From Pseudomonadota bacterium (lineage in GTDB: Bacteria > Pseudomonadota > Gammaproteobacteria > Xanthomonadales > Xanthomonadaceae), in NCBI GenBank assembly GCA_023386795.1, contig JAEWJB010000129.1:1-30763 (forward strand): 30,763 nt of DNA. The letters run 5' to 3'. Below are positions 14,149-21,844 of the stretch, piece by piece. The notes under the pieces are model-generated. The model was not told the origin of the DNA, ran no database searches, and was given only the letters and a program-made list of their open reading frames with translations. Position numbers and translations under genes: made by a program. Position 1 is the first letter of the stretch. Each line of letters starts with the position of its first letter.

Positions 14149-15621
14149 ATGCCCTCGACCTCGCCCCTGCCGGATACCGACGCCTGCGAACGCGCCCGCC
14201 TGGCGCGCGACGCGCGTTTCGACGGCGTGTTCTTCACCGCGGTGCGCAGCACCGGCATCTATTGCCGGCCCGTGTGCCCGGCGCCGGCGCCGAAGCCGCG
14301 CAACGTCACCTATTACGCCAGTGCGGCGGCGGCCAGCGCGGCCGGTTACCGCCCATGCCTGCGCTGCCGCCCGGAGCTTTCGCCGCAGGCGCAGCGACCG
14401 GCAGGCGATGAAGCCGTGCAACGCGCGCTTGCGCTGATTGGCGAAGGCACCCTACAGGAGGAAAGCGTGGAATCGCTGGCCGAACAGGTCGGGCTGGGCG
14501 CGCGCCAGCTGCAACGCCGCTTCCTCCAGCAGCTTGGCGCCACGCCGGCGCAGGTGCATGCCACGCGCCGCCTGCTGCTGGCCAAGCAGCTGCTCACGGA
14601 AACCGCGCTGCCGGTCACGCAGGTCGCGCTGGCGGCCGGCTTCAACAGCCTGCGCCGCTTCAACGCCGCGTTCCTCGAAGGCTGCGGCATGCCGCCCACC
14701 GCGCTGCGCCGGCAGCGCGAGGAAGTGGCCGGTGGCGAACTGGTGCTGCGCCTGGGCTACCGGCCACCGCTGGACTTCCCCGCGATGCTCGGCTTCCTGC
14801 GCCGCCGTGCGATACCCGGCCTGGAGCGCATCGACGAGCGCGGTTACACGCGAGTGGTCGGTCCACCGGACGCCTCCACGCTGGTGCACGTGCAGGCCGC
14901 CCCACAGCGCCCGGAACTGCTGCTGCGCATCGGGCAGACCGACCCGCGGGCAATCCCGGACATCGTGCGCCGCGTGCGCCGCCTGTTCGACCTGGATGCC
15001 GACCTCCAGGCCGTGCACGACACGCTCTCGCTAGAGCCCCTGCTCGCCACCGCCATCGCGCGCCATCCCGGCCTGCGTGTCCCCGGCGGCTGGGATGGCT
15101 TCGAAACCGCGGTGCGCGCAATCCTCGGCCAGCAGGTCAGCGTGGCGGGGGCGACGACGCTGGCCGCGCGGCTGGTGGAACGCCACGGCGGTCATCGCGA
15201 AGGCATGCCGGCGGGATTGGACCGCGTATTCCCCACGCCACGGCAGCTCTATGACGCCCCGCTGGAAACGCTGGGCCTGCCGCGCAGCCGCGCCGCCACG
15301 TTGCGCGCGCTCGCCGCCGCCACGCTGGATGGCCGCCTGCACTTCGGTGCTGGCCAACGCCTGGACGATTTCGTCGCCCAATGCACTGCCCTGCCTGGCA
15401 TCGGGCGCTGGACGGCCCACTACATCGCCATGCGCGCGCTCGGCTTGCCCGATGCCTTCCCGGCCGGCGACCTGATCGTGCAACAGGTGCTCGGCGCACC
15501 GGGCCGGCTCACCGAACGCCAGACCGAAGCCCGGTCGCAGGCGTGGCGTCCCTGGCGCGGCTACGCGGTGCTGCTGCTGTGGCACTTGGCTGACGACATG
15601 AAGAAGGAGAAAGCCGCATGA
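14149..15621 (+). CDS. Ada-AlkA fusion: methylphosphotriester-sensing regulator and 3-methyladenine DNA glycosylase
   Basis: This 490-residue protein joins three modules. Residues 10-80 are the Ada zinc domain with C39, C43, C70 and C73; C39 is the expected acceptor for methyl groups from DNA phosphotriesters. Residues 85-190 are an AraC-type helix-turn-helix. Residues 195-490 are AlkA: an N-terminal AlkA domain and a helix-hairpin-helix LPGIGRWTAHYIAMRALG, followed by PAGD with the catalytic Asp at 441. It should sense methylation damage, activate transcription and excise alkylated bases. Unlike E. coli Ada it has no C-terminal O6-methylguanine transferase; that activity is supplied by the next gene, ogt, whose ATG overlaps this stop codon. 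The ATG at 14149 is used because it gives the normal Ada N-terminus. Confidence 0.95.
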   Translation: MPSTSPLPDTDACERARLARDARFDGVFFTAVRSTGIYCRPVCPAPAPKPRNVTYYASAAAASAAGYRPCLRCRPELSPQAQRPAGDEAVQRALALIGEGTLQEESVESLAEQVGLGARQLQRRFLQQLGATPAQVHATRRLLLAKQLLTETALPVTQVALAAGFNSLRRFNAAFLEGCGMPPTALRRQREEVAGGELVLRLGYRPPLDFPAMLGFLRRRAIPGLERIDERGYTRVVGPPDASTLVHVQAAPQRPELLLRIGQTDPRAIPDIVRRVRRLFDLDADLQAVHDTLSLEPLLATAIARHPGLRVPGGWDGFETAVRAILGQQVSVAGATTLAARLVERHGGHREGMPAGLDRVFPTPRQLYDAPLETLGLPRSRAATLRALAAATLDGRLHFGAGQRLDDFVAQCTALPGIGRWTAHYIAMRALGLPDAFPAGDLIVQQVLGAPGRLTERQTEARSQAWRPWRGYAVLLLWHLADDMKKEKAA

Positions 15622-16142
15622 CCCCGCTCCATTACGACCGCTTCGACAGCCCCATCGGCCCGCTCACCGTCGCCGCCGACACGCGTGGCGTGCGCCACAT
15701 CCTGTTCGCGGAGAACCGCCACGACGCGCGCGGGCGCGAACAGTGGCGGCACGCACCCGACGATGCGCTGGTGGCGCAGGCCCGCACGCAGCTACTGGAT
15801 TACCTCGCCGGCCGCCGGGTCGATTTCGACCTGCCGCTGCAGCCGCAAGGCACCGCGTTCCAGTGCGAGGTGTGGCACACGCTGGCGCAGATTCCATTCG
15901 GCCAGACCTGGACGTACGCACAGCTGGCCTCGCGCATCGGCAGGCCGAGCGCGATGCGCGCGGTGGGCGCGGCCAACGGGCGCAATCCGTTGCCGATCGT
16001 GCTGCCCTGCCATCGCGTGATCGGCGCGGACGGCTCGCTCACCGGCTTCGGTGGCGGCCTGCCGACCAAGCTGGCGCTGCTGCGCCTGGAAGGGGCCCGC
16101 GCGGTGGCCGCGATGCGCGACGCCGATCTGTTCGCGCACTGA
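15618..16142 (+). CDS. ogt: Methylated-DNA--[protein]-cysteine S-methyltransferase
   Basis: This 174-residue O6-alkylguanine-DNA alkyltransferase has the suicide-acceptor motif PCHRV with C131. The helix-turn-helix segment IPFGQTWTYAQLASRIGRPSAMRAVGAANGRNP is complete. It irreversibly transfers O6-alkyl groups from guanine to its own cysteine in the cytoplasm. The start overlaps the ada-alkA stop as ATGA, and AAGGAGAAAG just upstream inside that gene is a good ribosome binding site. The two genes therefore form a translationally coupled adaptive-response pair. Ogt and Ada C-terminal domains are homologous, so this gene provides the activity that is fused in E. coli Ada. Confidence 0.95.
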   Translation: MTPLHYDRFDSPIGPLTVAADTRGVRHILFAENRHDARGREQWRHAPDDALVAQARTQLLDYLAGRRVDFDLPLQPQGTAFQCEVWHTLAQIPFGQTWTYAQLASRIGRPSAMRAVGAANGRNPLPIVLPCHRVIGADGSLTGFGGGLPTKLALLRLEGARAVAAMRDADLFAH

Positions 16143-16188
16143 GCGGCGAACCGCCAGATTGTGTCGCCGGCAGGTCATCGTACGGGCC

Positions 16189-16200
16189 TAAAATGGCGCG
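16189..16200 (+). promoter_or_regulatory. Probable leaderless promoter (-10) of the NPP phosphodiesterase gene
   Basis: TAAAAT at 16189-16194 matches TATAAT at five of six positions. It lies only 6 nt before the ATG at 16201, with no Shine-Dalgarno sequence in the gap. Transcription would start on or next to the A of the start codon. No clear -35 hexamer is visible at normal spacing. Confidence 0.5.
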
Positions 16201-17460
16201 ATGACCCGCCTTCCTTTCGCCCCCGCGGCGCTGCTGGCGCTGTTGCTGGCCGCCTGCTCGACCTCCCAGGCGCCCTCCGCCGCGCCCGCCGCCGCCCCGG
16301 CGCGGCCGCAACTGCTGCTGATCTCCATCGATGGCCTGCGTGCCGACGCGCTGGACTGGGGCATCACGCCCCACCTGTCGGCGTTGGCCACGCAAGGCGT
16401 GCGCGCGCAGTGGATGAACCCCTCCTACCCCGCGCTGACGTTCCCGAACCACTACACCTTGGTCGCCGGCCTGCGCCCGGATCACCACGGCATCGTGCAC
16501 AACAGCATGGACGACGCCGAACTCGGCGGCTTCAAGGTCAGCAACACCGACGCAGTGGGCGACAGCCGCTGGTGGGGTGGCGAGCCGATCTGGGTGGGCG
16601 CGGAGAAGGCGGGCCTGCGCGCGGCAACGTGGTCGTGGCCAGGCAGCGAGGCGGCCATCGACGGCGTGCGGCCGACGCACTGGATCACGTACGACGCCCA
16701 CGTGACGCCGCAGCAGCGCGCGCGGCAGGTGGGCGACTGGCTGGAGGATCGCCATGCGCCACTGGCACTGGTGACGCTGTATTTCGACCAGGTCGACAAG
16801 GCCGGGCATGACCACGGCCCGCAATCAAAAGAGTATCGGGAGGCCATTGCGTGCGTGGATGCGGCCATCGGCGAACTCATCGCCCGCTTGAAGCGCGACC
16901 ATCGGCTGGACCACACCGATATCGTCATCGTCTCGGACCACGGCATGGCCACCGTGCAGCCACGGCAGGTGCTGGCAGTGGAAGACATGGTGCCGATGGC
17001 GGAAGCCAAGGTGGTGTCCATCGGCCAGTCGATCGGCATCGCGCCGTTGCCCGGCCAGGTGCAAGCCGCGGAGAAGCGCCTGCTCGGCGCGCATGACGCG
17101 TACGACTGCTGGCGTCGGAGCGAGCTGCCGGCGCGCTGGCATTACGGCACGCACCCGCGCATACCGCCCATCATCTGCCAGATGCACGAAGGTTGGGACG
17201 CATTGCCCGCCGACGAAGTCGCCGCGCGCCATGCCGGCCACGTGCGTGGCTCCCACGGCTACGACCCGGCACTACCGTCGATGCGCGCGGTGTTCATCGC
17301 CCGTGGCCCGAGTTTCGCGCGCGGCGTGACCCTGCCCCCGTTCGACAATGTCGATCTCTACCCGCTGCTCGCGCATCTGCTCGGCATCACCGCGGCACCG
17401 AACGATGGCGATGCGCGCACGCTGCAACCTGCGTTGCGCGCACCAGCCGTGGCACCGTGA
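16201..17460 (+). CDS. Ectonucleotide pyrophosphatase/phosphodiesterase (NPP) family lipoprotein
   Basis: This 419-residue alkaline-phosphatase-superfamily enzyme has a lipobox, LLAAC, with the lipidated Cys at 19. The NPP metal and catalytic residues are all present: D44 in SIDGLRADAL, the nucleophile T80 in PALTFPNHY, then YFDQVDKAGHDHGP, IVSDHGM and the late GSHGYDP. It should hydrolyse phosphodiester or pyrophosphate bonds of nucleotides, or related substrates, in the periplasm using two zinc ions. The length is close to the ~430 residues of bacterial NPPs such as that of Xanthomonas. It lies 58 nt after ogt and 34 nt before the ClC gene. Confidence 0.93.
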   Translation: MTRLPFAPAALLALLLAACSTSQAPSAAPAAAPARPQLLLISIDGLRADALDWGITPHLSALATQGVRAQWMNPSYPALTFPNHYTLVAGLRPDHHGIVHNSMDDAELGGFKVSNTDAVGDSRWWGGEPIWVGAEKAGLRAATWSWPGSEAAIDGVRPTHWITYDAHVTPQQRARQVGDWLEDRHAPLALVTLYFDQVDKAGHDHGPQSKEYREAIACVDAAIGELIARLKRDHRLDHTDIVIVSDHGMATVQPRQVLAVEDMVPMAEAKVVSIGQSIGIAPLPGQVQAAEKRLLGAHDAYDCWRRSELPARWHYGTHPRIPPIICQMHEGWDALPADEVAARHAGHVRGSHGYDPALPSMRAVFIARGPSFARGVTLPPFDNVDLYPLLAHLLGITAAPNDGDARTLQPALRAPAVAP

Positions 17461-17494
17461 TGGGTGAAATGCGGCCCGGCGGCGGCGTGGCATC

Positions 17495-18793
17495 ATGTCG
17501 CTGATGCGGGACTCCACTCACCCCTTGTTGTCCGGCGAAGGCTGGCGGCGGCGTCTGGCCCTGTGGGGCGGCGCGGTGGCCGTGGCGCTGGTGGCGATCG
17601 TATTCGCCAAGGCCAGCGATGCGGCTTTCGCCCTGTTCCAACGCTGCGCGGCGATCGCGCCGTGGTCGGTATGGCTGCTGACGCCGGGTGTATTCGGCCT
17701 GCTGGCATGGGCGACGCACGGCGTGTTGCGCCCCACGCGAGGCAGCGGCATTCCGCAGGTGATCGCCGCGCTCGACACGCCCGACGAGGCTTTCCGCCAA
17801 CGCAATCTTTCGCTGCGCGTCTCCGCCGGCAAGTTGCTGCTGACCACGCTCTCGCTGCTTGGCGGCGCCTCGGTCGGCCGCGAGGGTCCGACCGTCCATG
17901 TCGGCGCCAGCCTGATGTATGTGATCGGCCGGCGCTTCGGCTTCAGTGACCCCCGCGAGCTGGGCCACTTCCTGCTCGCCGGTGGCGCGGCCGGCATCGC
18001 CGCGGCGTTCAACACGCCACTGGCGGGCGTGGTATTCGCCATCGAGGAACTGAGCGGGCGCTTCGAGCATCGCTTCTCCGGCACCTTGCTGACGGCGGTG
18101 ATCGTGGGCGGCGTGGTCTCGCTCGGCCTGCTGGGCAACTACACGTACTTCGGCAAGGTGCCCGCGGGTCTGCCGCTGGGACAGGCATGGTTGGCGATCC
18201 CGCTGTGCGCGGTGGTCGGCGGGCTGGCGGGTGGCATCTTCAGCCGCATGGTGCTGGCCACGGCGGCCGGCAAGCCGCGCTGGCTTGGGCAACTGCGGCA
18301 GCGCCATCCGGTGTGGCTGGCGGTGCTGTGCGGCTTGGCGCTGGTCGCGCTGGCGAGCGTGTTCGGCGCCGGCGCGTTCGGCACCGGCTACGAGCAGGCG
18401 CGCGGGCTGGTGCAGGGGAACCCGGGCGTGGGCCACGAATTCGGCGTCATGAAGCTGTTCGCCAACCTGGTGTCGTACGTGGCGGGGATTCCGGGTGGCC
18501 TGTTCTCCCCGGCGCTGGCAGTCGGCGCGGGCATCGGCCACAACCTCGCCGCGCTGATGCCCGGCGTGGATCCGCGCACCTTCGTGCTGCTGGGCATGTG
18601 CGCGTACCTCACCGGCGTCACCCAGGCCCCGCTCACCTCGGCGGTGATCTCGCTGGAGCTCACCGACAGCGGCGACCTGCTGTTGCCCATCCTCGCCACC
18701 GTGCTGTTCGCGCGGGCGATGTCCGGGCTGGTATGCCGCGTGCCGATCTACCGGGGCCTGGCCGACCTGCTGCTGAAACCCGCCGCCCCCTGA
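17495..18793 (+). CDS. ClC-family chloride/proton antiporter
   Basis: This 432-residue polytopic membrane protein has the ClC ion-path signatures in order: GSGIP at 83-87, GREGPTVH with the gating glutamate at 130, the proton-path glutamate pair in AIEEL (184-185), and GIPGGLFSPALAVGAGIG. Near the C-terminus, PIYRGL contains the conserved pore Tyr. Presence of both the gating and the internal glutamate argues for H+/Cl- exchange rather than a channel. There is no CBS domain. It resembles the bacterial ClcA/ClcB group that helps in acid shock. Start is uncertain: ATG 17495 or ATG 17504. Neither has a ribosome binding site, but CATCAT (17491-17496) lies 7 nt before the second, as in other leaderless genes here. 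Confidence 0.93.
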   Translation: MSLMRDSTHPLLSGEGWRRRLALWGGAVAVALVAIVFAKASDAAFALFQRCAAIAPWSVWLLTPGVFGLLAWATHGVLRPTRGSGIPQVIAALDTPDEAFRQRNLSLRVSAGKLLLTTLSLLGGASVGREGPTVHVGASLMYVIGRRFGFSDPRELGHFLLAGGAAGIAAAFNTPLAGVVFAIEELSGRFEHRFSGTLLTAVIVGGVVSLGLLGNYTYFGKVPAGLPLGQAWLAIPLCAVVGGLAGGIFSRMVLATAAGKPRWLGQLRQRHPVWLAVLCGLALVALASVFGAGAFGTGYEQARGLVQGNPGVGHEFGVMKLFANLVSYVAGIPGGLFSPALAVGAGIGHNLAALMPGVDPRTFVLLGMCAYLTGVTQAPLTSAVISLELTDSGDLLLPILATVLFARAMSGLVCRVPIYRGLADLLLKPAAP

Positions 18794-18810
18794 GCGGGCC
18801 ACGCGCGGGC

Positions 18811-18843
18811 AAAAAAAAACGCGGCGCAAGCGCCGCGTCTTTC
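18811..18843. terminator. Terminator between clc and the bTHX gene
   Basis: ACGCGGCGC (18819-18827) and GCGCCGCGT (18830-18838) form a GC-rich stem with a tiny loop. On the minus strand the stem is followed by nine T residues (complement of 18811-18819), a strong intrinsic terminator for the bTHX gene. On the plus strand only CTTT follows, so it is a weaker stop for clc. Confidence 0.85.
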
Positions 18844-18865
18844 ATTCGCCGAAGCGCTGGCTGGT

Positions 18866-19048
18866 TCAGCCGGCCTTCGCGACCGTCTTCTTGGCCACGG
18901 CCTTCTTCGCCGGGGACTTGGCCACGGTCTTCTTGGCGACCGGCGCGGCAGCGCCCACGGCCACCTTGCTCACGCCATGACGGCGCGAATTGCCGTAGCT
19001 GGCGTTGTAGCGCTTGCCCTTGGCGGTCTTGCGGTCACCCTTACCCAT
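18866..19048 (-). CDS. 30S ribosomal protein bTHX with a histone H1-like tail
   Basis: This is a 60-residue basic protein. Residues 1-25 (MGKGDRKTAKGKRYNASYGN and following RRHG) are the THX family core, known from Thermus as a 26-residue peptide wedged in the head of the 30S subunit. The remaining ~35 residues are Ala/Lys/Val/Pro-rich, with two copies of VAKKTVAK around SPAKKA, like the tails of histone H1 or AlgP-type proteins. The ATG at 19048 has AGGAG 9 nt upstream. Downstream is a strong terminator. The core call is firm; whether the tail binds rRNA or DNA is unknown. Confidence 0.87.
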   Translation of the reverse strand: MGKGDRKTAKGKRYNASYGNSRRHGVSKVAVGAAAPVAKKTVAKSPAKKAVAKKTVAKAG

Positions 19049-19159
19049 GATCGTCAACTCCTGAATGTGATTGCGTGATGCCCGTGCGTCAGGCACGGAT
19101 CCGGCGCGGCGCCGCCCAGCGGCCCTCGCGCGAGGGCGGCAAGCCTACCACGACACCCC

Positions 19160-19573
19160 TCAGTGCGCGCAGCTCGCATCGTGAACATGGCCGTGGGTCA
19201 GCCGCAGGTTCACGAGGTGCGCGATGCCCACCAGCGTGCCGCCGAGCGTCATCACCACCGCGTGCGGCACCACCGAATGGTGCAAGGGGCTGTAGAGCAG
19301 GCCGGTCCACAGCAGGGTCAGTCCGGGCAACAACAGGCCCAGCGCGCGCCACGCGCGATGGCGGCGATACCCCAGCACCAGGCTGAACAGGCCGAGCATC
19401 GTCACGAACACCACGACTGCCCGCTCGACGCCATCGCCCATCCACACTGACAACCCCAGCGAGGGCGCCAGTGCCAGCAACATCGGCAGCACGGCGCAGT
19501 GCACGGCGCACAGCAGCGAGCCGCTGGCACCGAAGCGGTCGAGGAAAGCTCGCAGGGAAGAGGGTCGCGCCAT
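19160..19573 (-). CDS. MerC-domain membrane protein with His-rich tail
   Basis: This 137-residue protein has four hydrophobic segments and belongs to the MerC domain family. The first helix holds a CAVHC pair (C22, C26), in the place of the MerC metal-binding cysteines. The C-terminus ends in a cluster, THGHVHDASCAH, able to bind zinc or a similar metal. MerC proteins move mercuric ion across the inner membrane in mer operons, but there are no mer genes here. The divergent neighbour is a ZnuD-like receptor and the shared control region has Zur-like boxes, so a zinc-related role is more likely. That role is inference. The start at 19573 is the first Met before the conserved helix. Confidence 0.85.
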   Translation of the reverse strand: MARPSSLRAFLDRFGASGSLLCAVHCAVLPMLLALAPSLGLSVWMGDGVERAVVVFVTMLGLFSLVLGYRRHRAWRALGLLLPGLTLLWTGLLYSPLHHSVVPHAVVMTLGGTLVGIAHLVNLRLTHGHVHDASCAH

Positions 19574-19601
19574 GACTTCCAGCAGGGTACGCAGCGGGGA
19601 C

Positions 19602-19616
19602 TGGAATAATATAACA
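19602..19616. promoter_or_regulatory. Candidate Zur operator (box 1, near merC)
   Basis: TGGAATAATATAACA fits the gammaproteobacterial Zur pattern TGTTATANTATAACA at 12 of 14 defined positions, with a perfect right half, and is followed by TTTCC as in extended Zur sites. It lies 28 nt upstream of the merC-domain start codon and would overlap its AT-rich -10 region. It is one of the few AT-rich islands in this GC-rich window. Confidence 0.6.
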
Positions 19617-19700
19617 TTTCCGCAACCCGCTCCTCCCCTCCTTCGTTCCCCGAGAACTTTCGCCCCGGCCCACGTTCCAAGCATCGCCGTGCCCGGCCAT

Positions 19701-19715
19701 TGATACAACATAACA
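19701..19715. promoter_or_regulatory. Candidate Zur operator (box 2, before the TonB receptor)
   Basis: TGATACAACATAACA matches TGTTATANTATAACA at 11 of 14 defined positions. It ends 11 nt before the receptor ATG, directly upstream of the AAGAAG ribosome binding site. It is weaker than box 1 and is supported mainly by its position and by the presence of box 1. Confidence 0.4.
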
Positions 19716-19726
19716 AGAAGACCCCC

Positions 19727-21784
19727 ATGTCGCAGACAGCCCTCCCCGCCCGCCGTACCCCGCTGTGCCTGGCGCTTGCCGCCCTGCTGTTCGCCCCCAC
19801 GCTGGCCCTGGCCGACGAAACGCCCGCCGCTTCCGACCCGCCGGCCACCGATTCGCGCCATGACGGCAACGCCGCCGCCGGCCGCCACGTGAAGGATCTC
19901 GACGCCGTCACCGTCACCGCCAGCCCGCTGGGCGGCACTGCCGCCGAACTGAGCCGACCGGTCGAAGTGCTGGCCGGCGAGAAGCTCGACGAAGCGCGCG
20001 GCGCCAGCCTGGGCGAGACCGTCGCCGGCCTGCCCGGCGTGCAGAGCTCGAACTTCGGCCCCGGCGTCGGCCGTCCGATCATCCGCGGCATGGACGGCCC
20101 GCGCGTGGCCATCGTCAGCGGCGGTCTGGCCACGCAGGACGTCTCCACCGTCAGCCAGGACCACTCCCCGGCCATCGAGCCGTTCCTCGCCGACCAGATC
20201 GAGGTGCTCAAAGGACCGTCGACCCTGCTCTATGGCTCCGGCGCCATCGGCGGCGTGGTCAACGTGGTCGACGGGCGCATCGCCGAAAGCCCGGTCGATG
20301 GCCTCAGCGGCCGCGCCGAGGTGCGCTTCGACGCCGGCGACAAGGACGGCAACACCGACATGTTCCGCGTGGACGCCGGCAACGGCTCGGGCCTGTCCAT
20401 CCACGCCGACGGCGTGTACCGCAACCTCAACGACTACGACACCCCGAAGGGCCGCCAGGCCAACAGCTTCGTCGATGGCAAGTCGGGCGCGATCGGCGCC
20501 TCGATGTCCGGCGACTGGGGCTTCGTCGGCGCGTCGGTCTCGCGCTTCCGCGACACCTACGGCAACCCCGGCGAACCGGGCGACATCGCCGCCGGCGAGC
20601 GTGGCGTGTGGCTGGACATGAAGCAGGACCGCTACGAACTGAAGGGTGGCCTCAACGATCCGTTCGGTGAAGGCAGCGGCCTGCGCTACAGCTTCGGCCA
20701 CACCGATTACGAACACACCGAGTGGGAAGGCGACGAGCCGGGCACCACGTTCAACAAGCGCGCCAACGAAGGCCGCGTGGAGGCCTCGTTCGAGTTCGAC
20801 GGCGGCTGGAAGACCGCCTTCGGCGTGCAGGGCAGCGATTCGACCTTCTCCGCCGTCGGCGAGGAAGCTTTCGTGCCGAAGACCGATACCCGTTCGATCG
20901 GCGTGTTCGGCGTGGCACGCAACACCTGGGGCCGCTTCCAGGCCGACGTCGGCGCGCGCGTGGACCAGGTCAAGTACGAGACCGAGACCGGGCTGTCGCG
21001 CGATTTCCACCCGGGCAGCATCTCGCTCAGCGGCGGCTTGCGCCTCAACGAACAGTGGCGGCTGACCGCCAACCTCGACCATGCCGAGCGTGCGCCGGCC
21101 GAGGAGGAACTGTTCGCCGATGGCCCGCATATCGCCACGTTGTCCTATGAGGTCGGCAACCCGGACCTGAAGAAGGAAGCGGCCAACCAGCTCGAGCTGG
21201 GGCTGAACTACCAGAACAGCTGGGTCGATGCGAAGGTCTCCGCCTACTACAACCGCTACAACGACTTCATCTATCTCGCCGACACCGGCGGCCAGTGGTA
21301 CTTCGACGAGGAAGACGAATACCTGCCGATCCGCCAGTGGTCGCAGGCCGATGCGATCTTCCACGGCTTCGAGGGCGAGGCCACCTTCCACCTGGCCAAC
21401 AACGAAACCGGCGCCTGGGACCTGCGCGTGTTCGGCGACACCGTGCGCGCGCGGCTGGACGAAGGCGGCAACCTGCCCCGCATCGCGCCTTCGCGCTTCG
21501 GCGCGCAGTTCCGCTGGGAGGCCGAGCGCTGGCGCGCCTCGCTGGGTGCCACCCGCTACGCCAAGCAGGACAAGGTGGCCGAAGGCGAGACCCCGACCGA
21601 CGGCTACACCATGGTCGACGCGCACGTCGCCTATCACGTCGACAGCGGCAACACCGCGTGGGAAGTGTTCCTGGACGGCAACAACCTCACCAACCAGGAC
21701 GCACGCGTGCACACCTCGTTCCTCAAGGACGACGTGATGCTGCCCGGCCGCAACGCGAGCTTCGGCGTGCGCCTGTTCTTCTGA
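19727..21784 (+). CDS. znuD: TonB-dependent outer-membrane receptor, ZnuD-like
   Basis: This 685-residue receptor has a signal peptide (cleavage likely after ALA at 29), a TonB box near DAVTVTA (59-65), a plug domain (about 68-170, with GRPIIRGMDGPRVAI and IEVLKGPSTLLYGSGAIGGVVNVVD) and a 22-strand barrel ending in RLFF. The segments QDVSTVSQDHSPAIEP, ERAPAEEELFADGPHIAT and YNRYNDFIYL resemble meningococcal ZnuD and its relatives, which import zinc. The large His-rich loop of ZnuD is not seen. Zur-like boxes upstream support zinc as substrate. The ATG at 19727 has AAGAAG 6 nt upstream. A strong terminator follows. Zinc specificity is inferred; the receptor class is certain. Confidence 0.85.
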   Translation: MSQTALPARRTPLCLALAALLFAPTLALADETPAASDPPATDSRHDGNAAAGRHVKDLDAVTVTASPLGGTAAELSRPVEVLAGEKLDEARGASLGETVAGLPGVQSSNFGPGVGRPIIRGMDGPRVAIVSGGLATQDVSTVSQDHSPAIEPFLADQIEVLKGPSTLLYGSGAIGGVVNVVDGRIAESPVDGLSGRAEVRFDAGDKDGNTDMFRVDAGNGSGLSIHADGVYRNLNDYDTPKGRQANSFVDGKSGAIGASMSGDWGFVGASVSRFRDTYGNPGEPGDIAAGERGVWLDMKQDRYELKGGLNDPFGEGSGLRYSFGHTDYEHTEWEGDEPGTTFNKRANEGRVEASFEFDGGWKTAFGVQGSDSTFSAVGEEAFVPKTDTRSIGVFGVARNTWGRFQADVGARVDQVKYETETGLSRDFHPGSISLSGGLRLNEQWRLTANLDHAERAPAEEELFADGPHIATLSYEVGNPDLKKEAANQLELGLNYQNSWVDAKVSAYYNRYNDFIYLADTGGQWYFDEEDEYLPIRQWSQADAIFHGFEGEATFHLANNETGAWDLRVFGDTVRARLDEGGNLPRIAPSRFGAQFRWEAERWRASLGATRYAKQDKVAEGETPTDGYTMVDAHVAYHVDSGNTAWEVFLDGNNLTNQDARVHTSFLKDDVMLPGRNASFGVRLFF

Positions 21785-21808
21785 CGCGTCCCTCTCTCCG
21801 CGCGTCGG

Positions 21809-21840
21809 ACGGCCGCCCTTCGGGGCGGCCGTTTTGTTTT
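21809..21840 (+). terminator. Rho-independent terminator of the TonB receptor gene
   Basis: ACGGCCGCCC (21809-21818) and GGGCGGCCGT (21823-21832) pair perfectly over 10 bp around a TTCG tetraloop, followed by TTTGTTTT. It starts 25 nt after the stop codon and is directional: there is no A-tract on the other side for the convergent small gene. Confidence 0.93.
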
Positions 21841-21844
21841 GGCC

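Noticed and set aside
19082..19137. Two hairpins (CCGTGC/GCACGG at 19082-19098 and the palindrome GCCCTCGCGCGAGGGC at 19122-19137) between merC and the bTHX gene as a terminator
   Set aside because: Neither has a T-tract on the minus strand. They may help separate the genes but do not meet the standard for an intrinsic terminator.
19580..21712. A very long open frame on the minus strand opposite the TonB receptor gene
   Set aside because: It is an antisense shadow caused by high GC at third codon positions. Only its last 137 codons (the MerC-domain protein) look like a real protein; the rest is low-complexity and rich in Ala, Gly and Val without any family match.
19727..21784. The TonB receptor as the cobalamin receptor BtuB, given the B12 riboswitch in the window
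   Set aside because: No riboswitch precedes it, its sequence follows the ZnuD-type pattern, and its upstream region carries Zur-like boxes.
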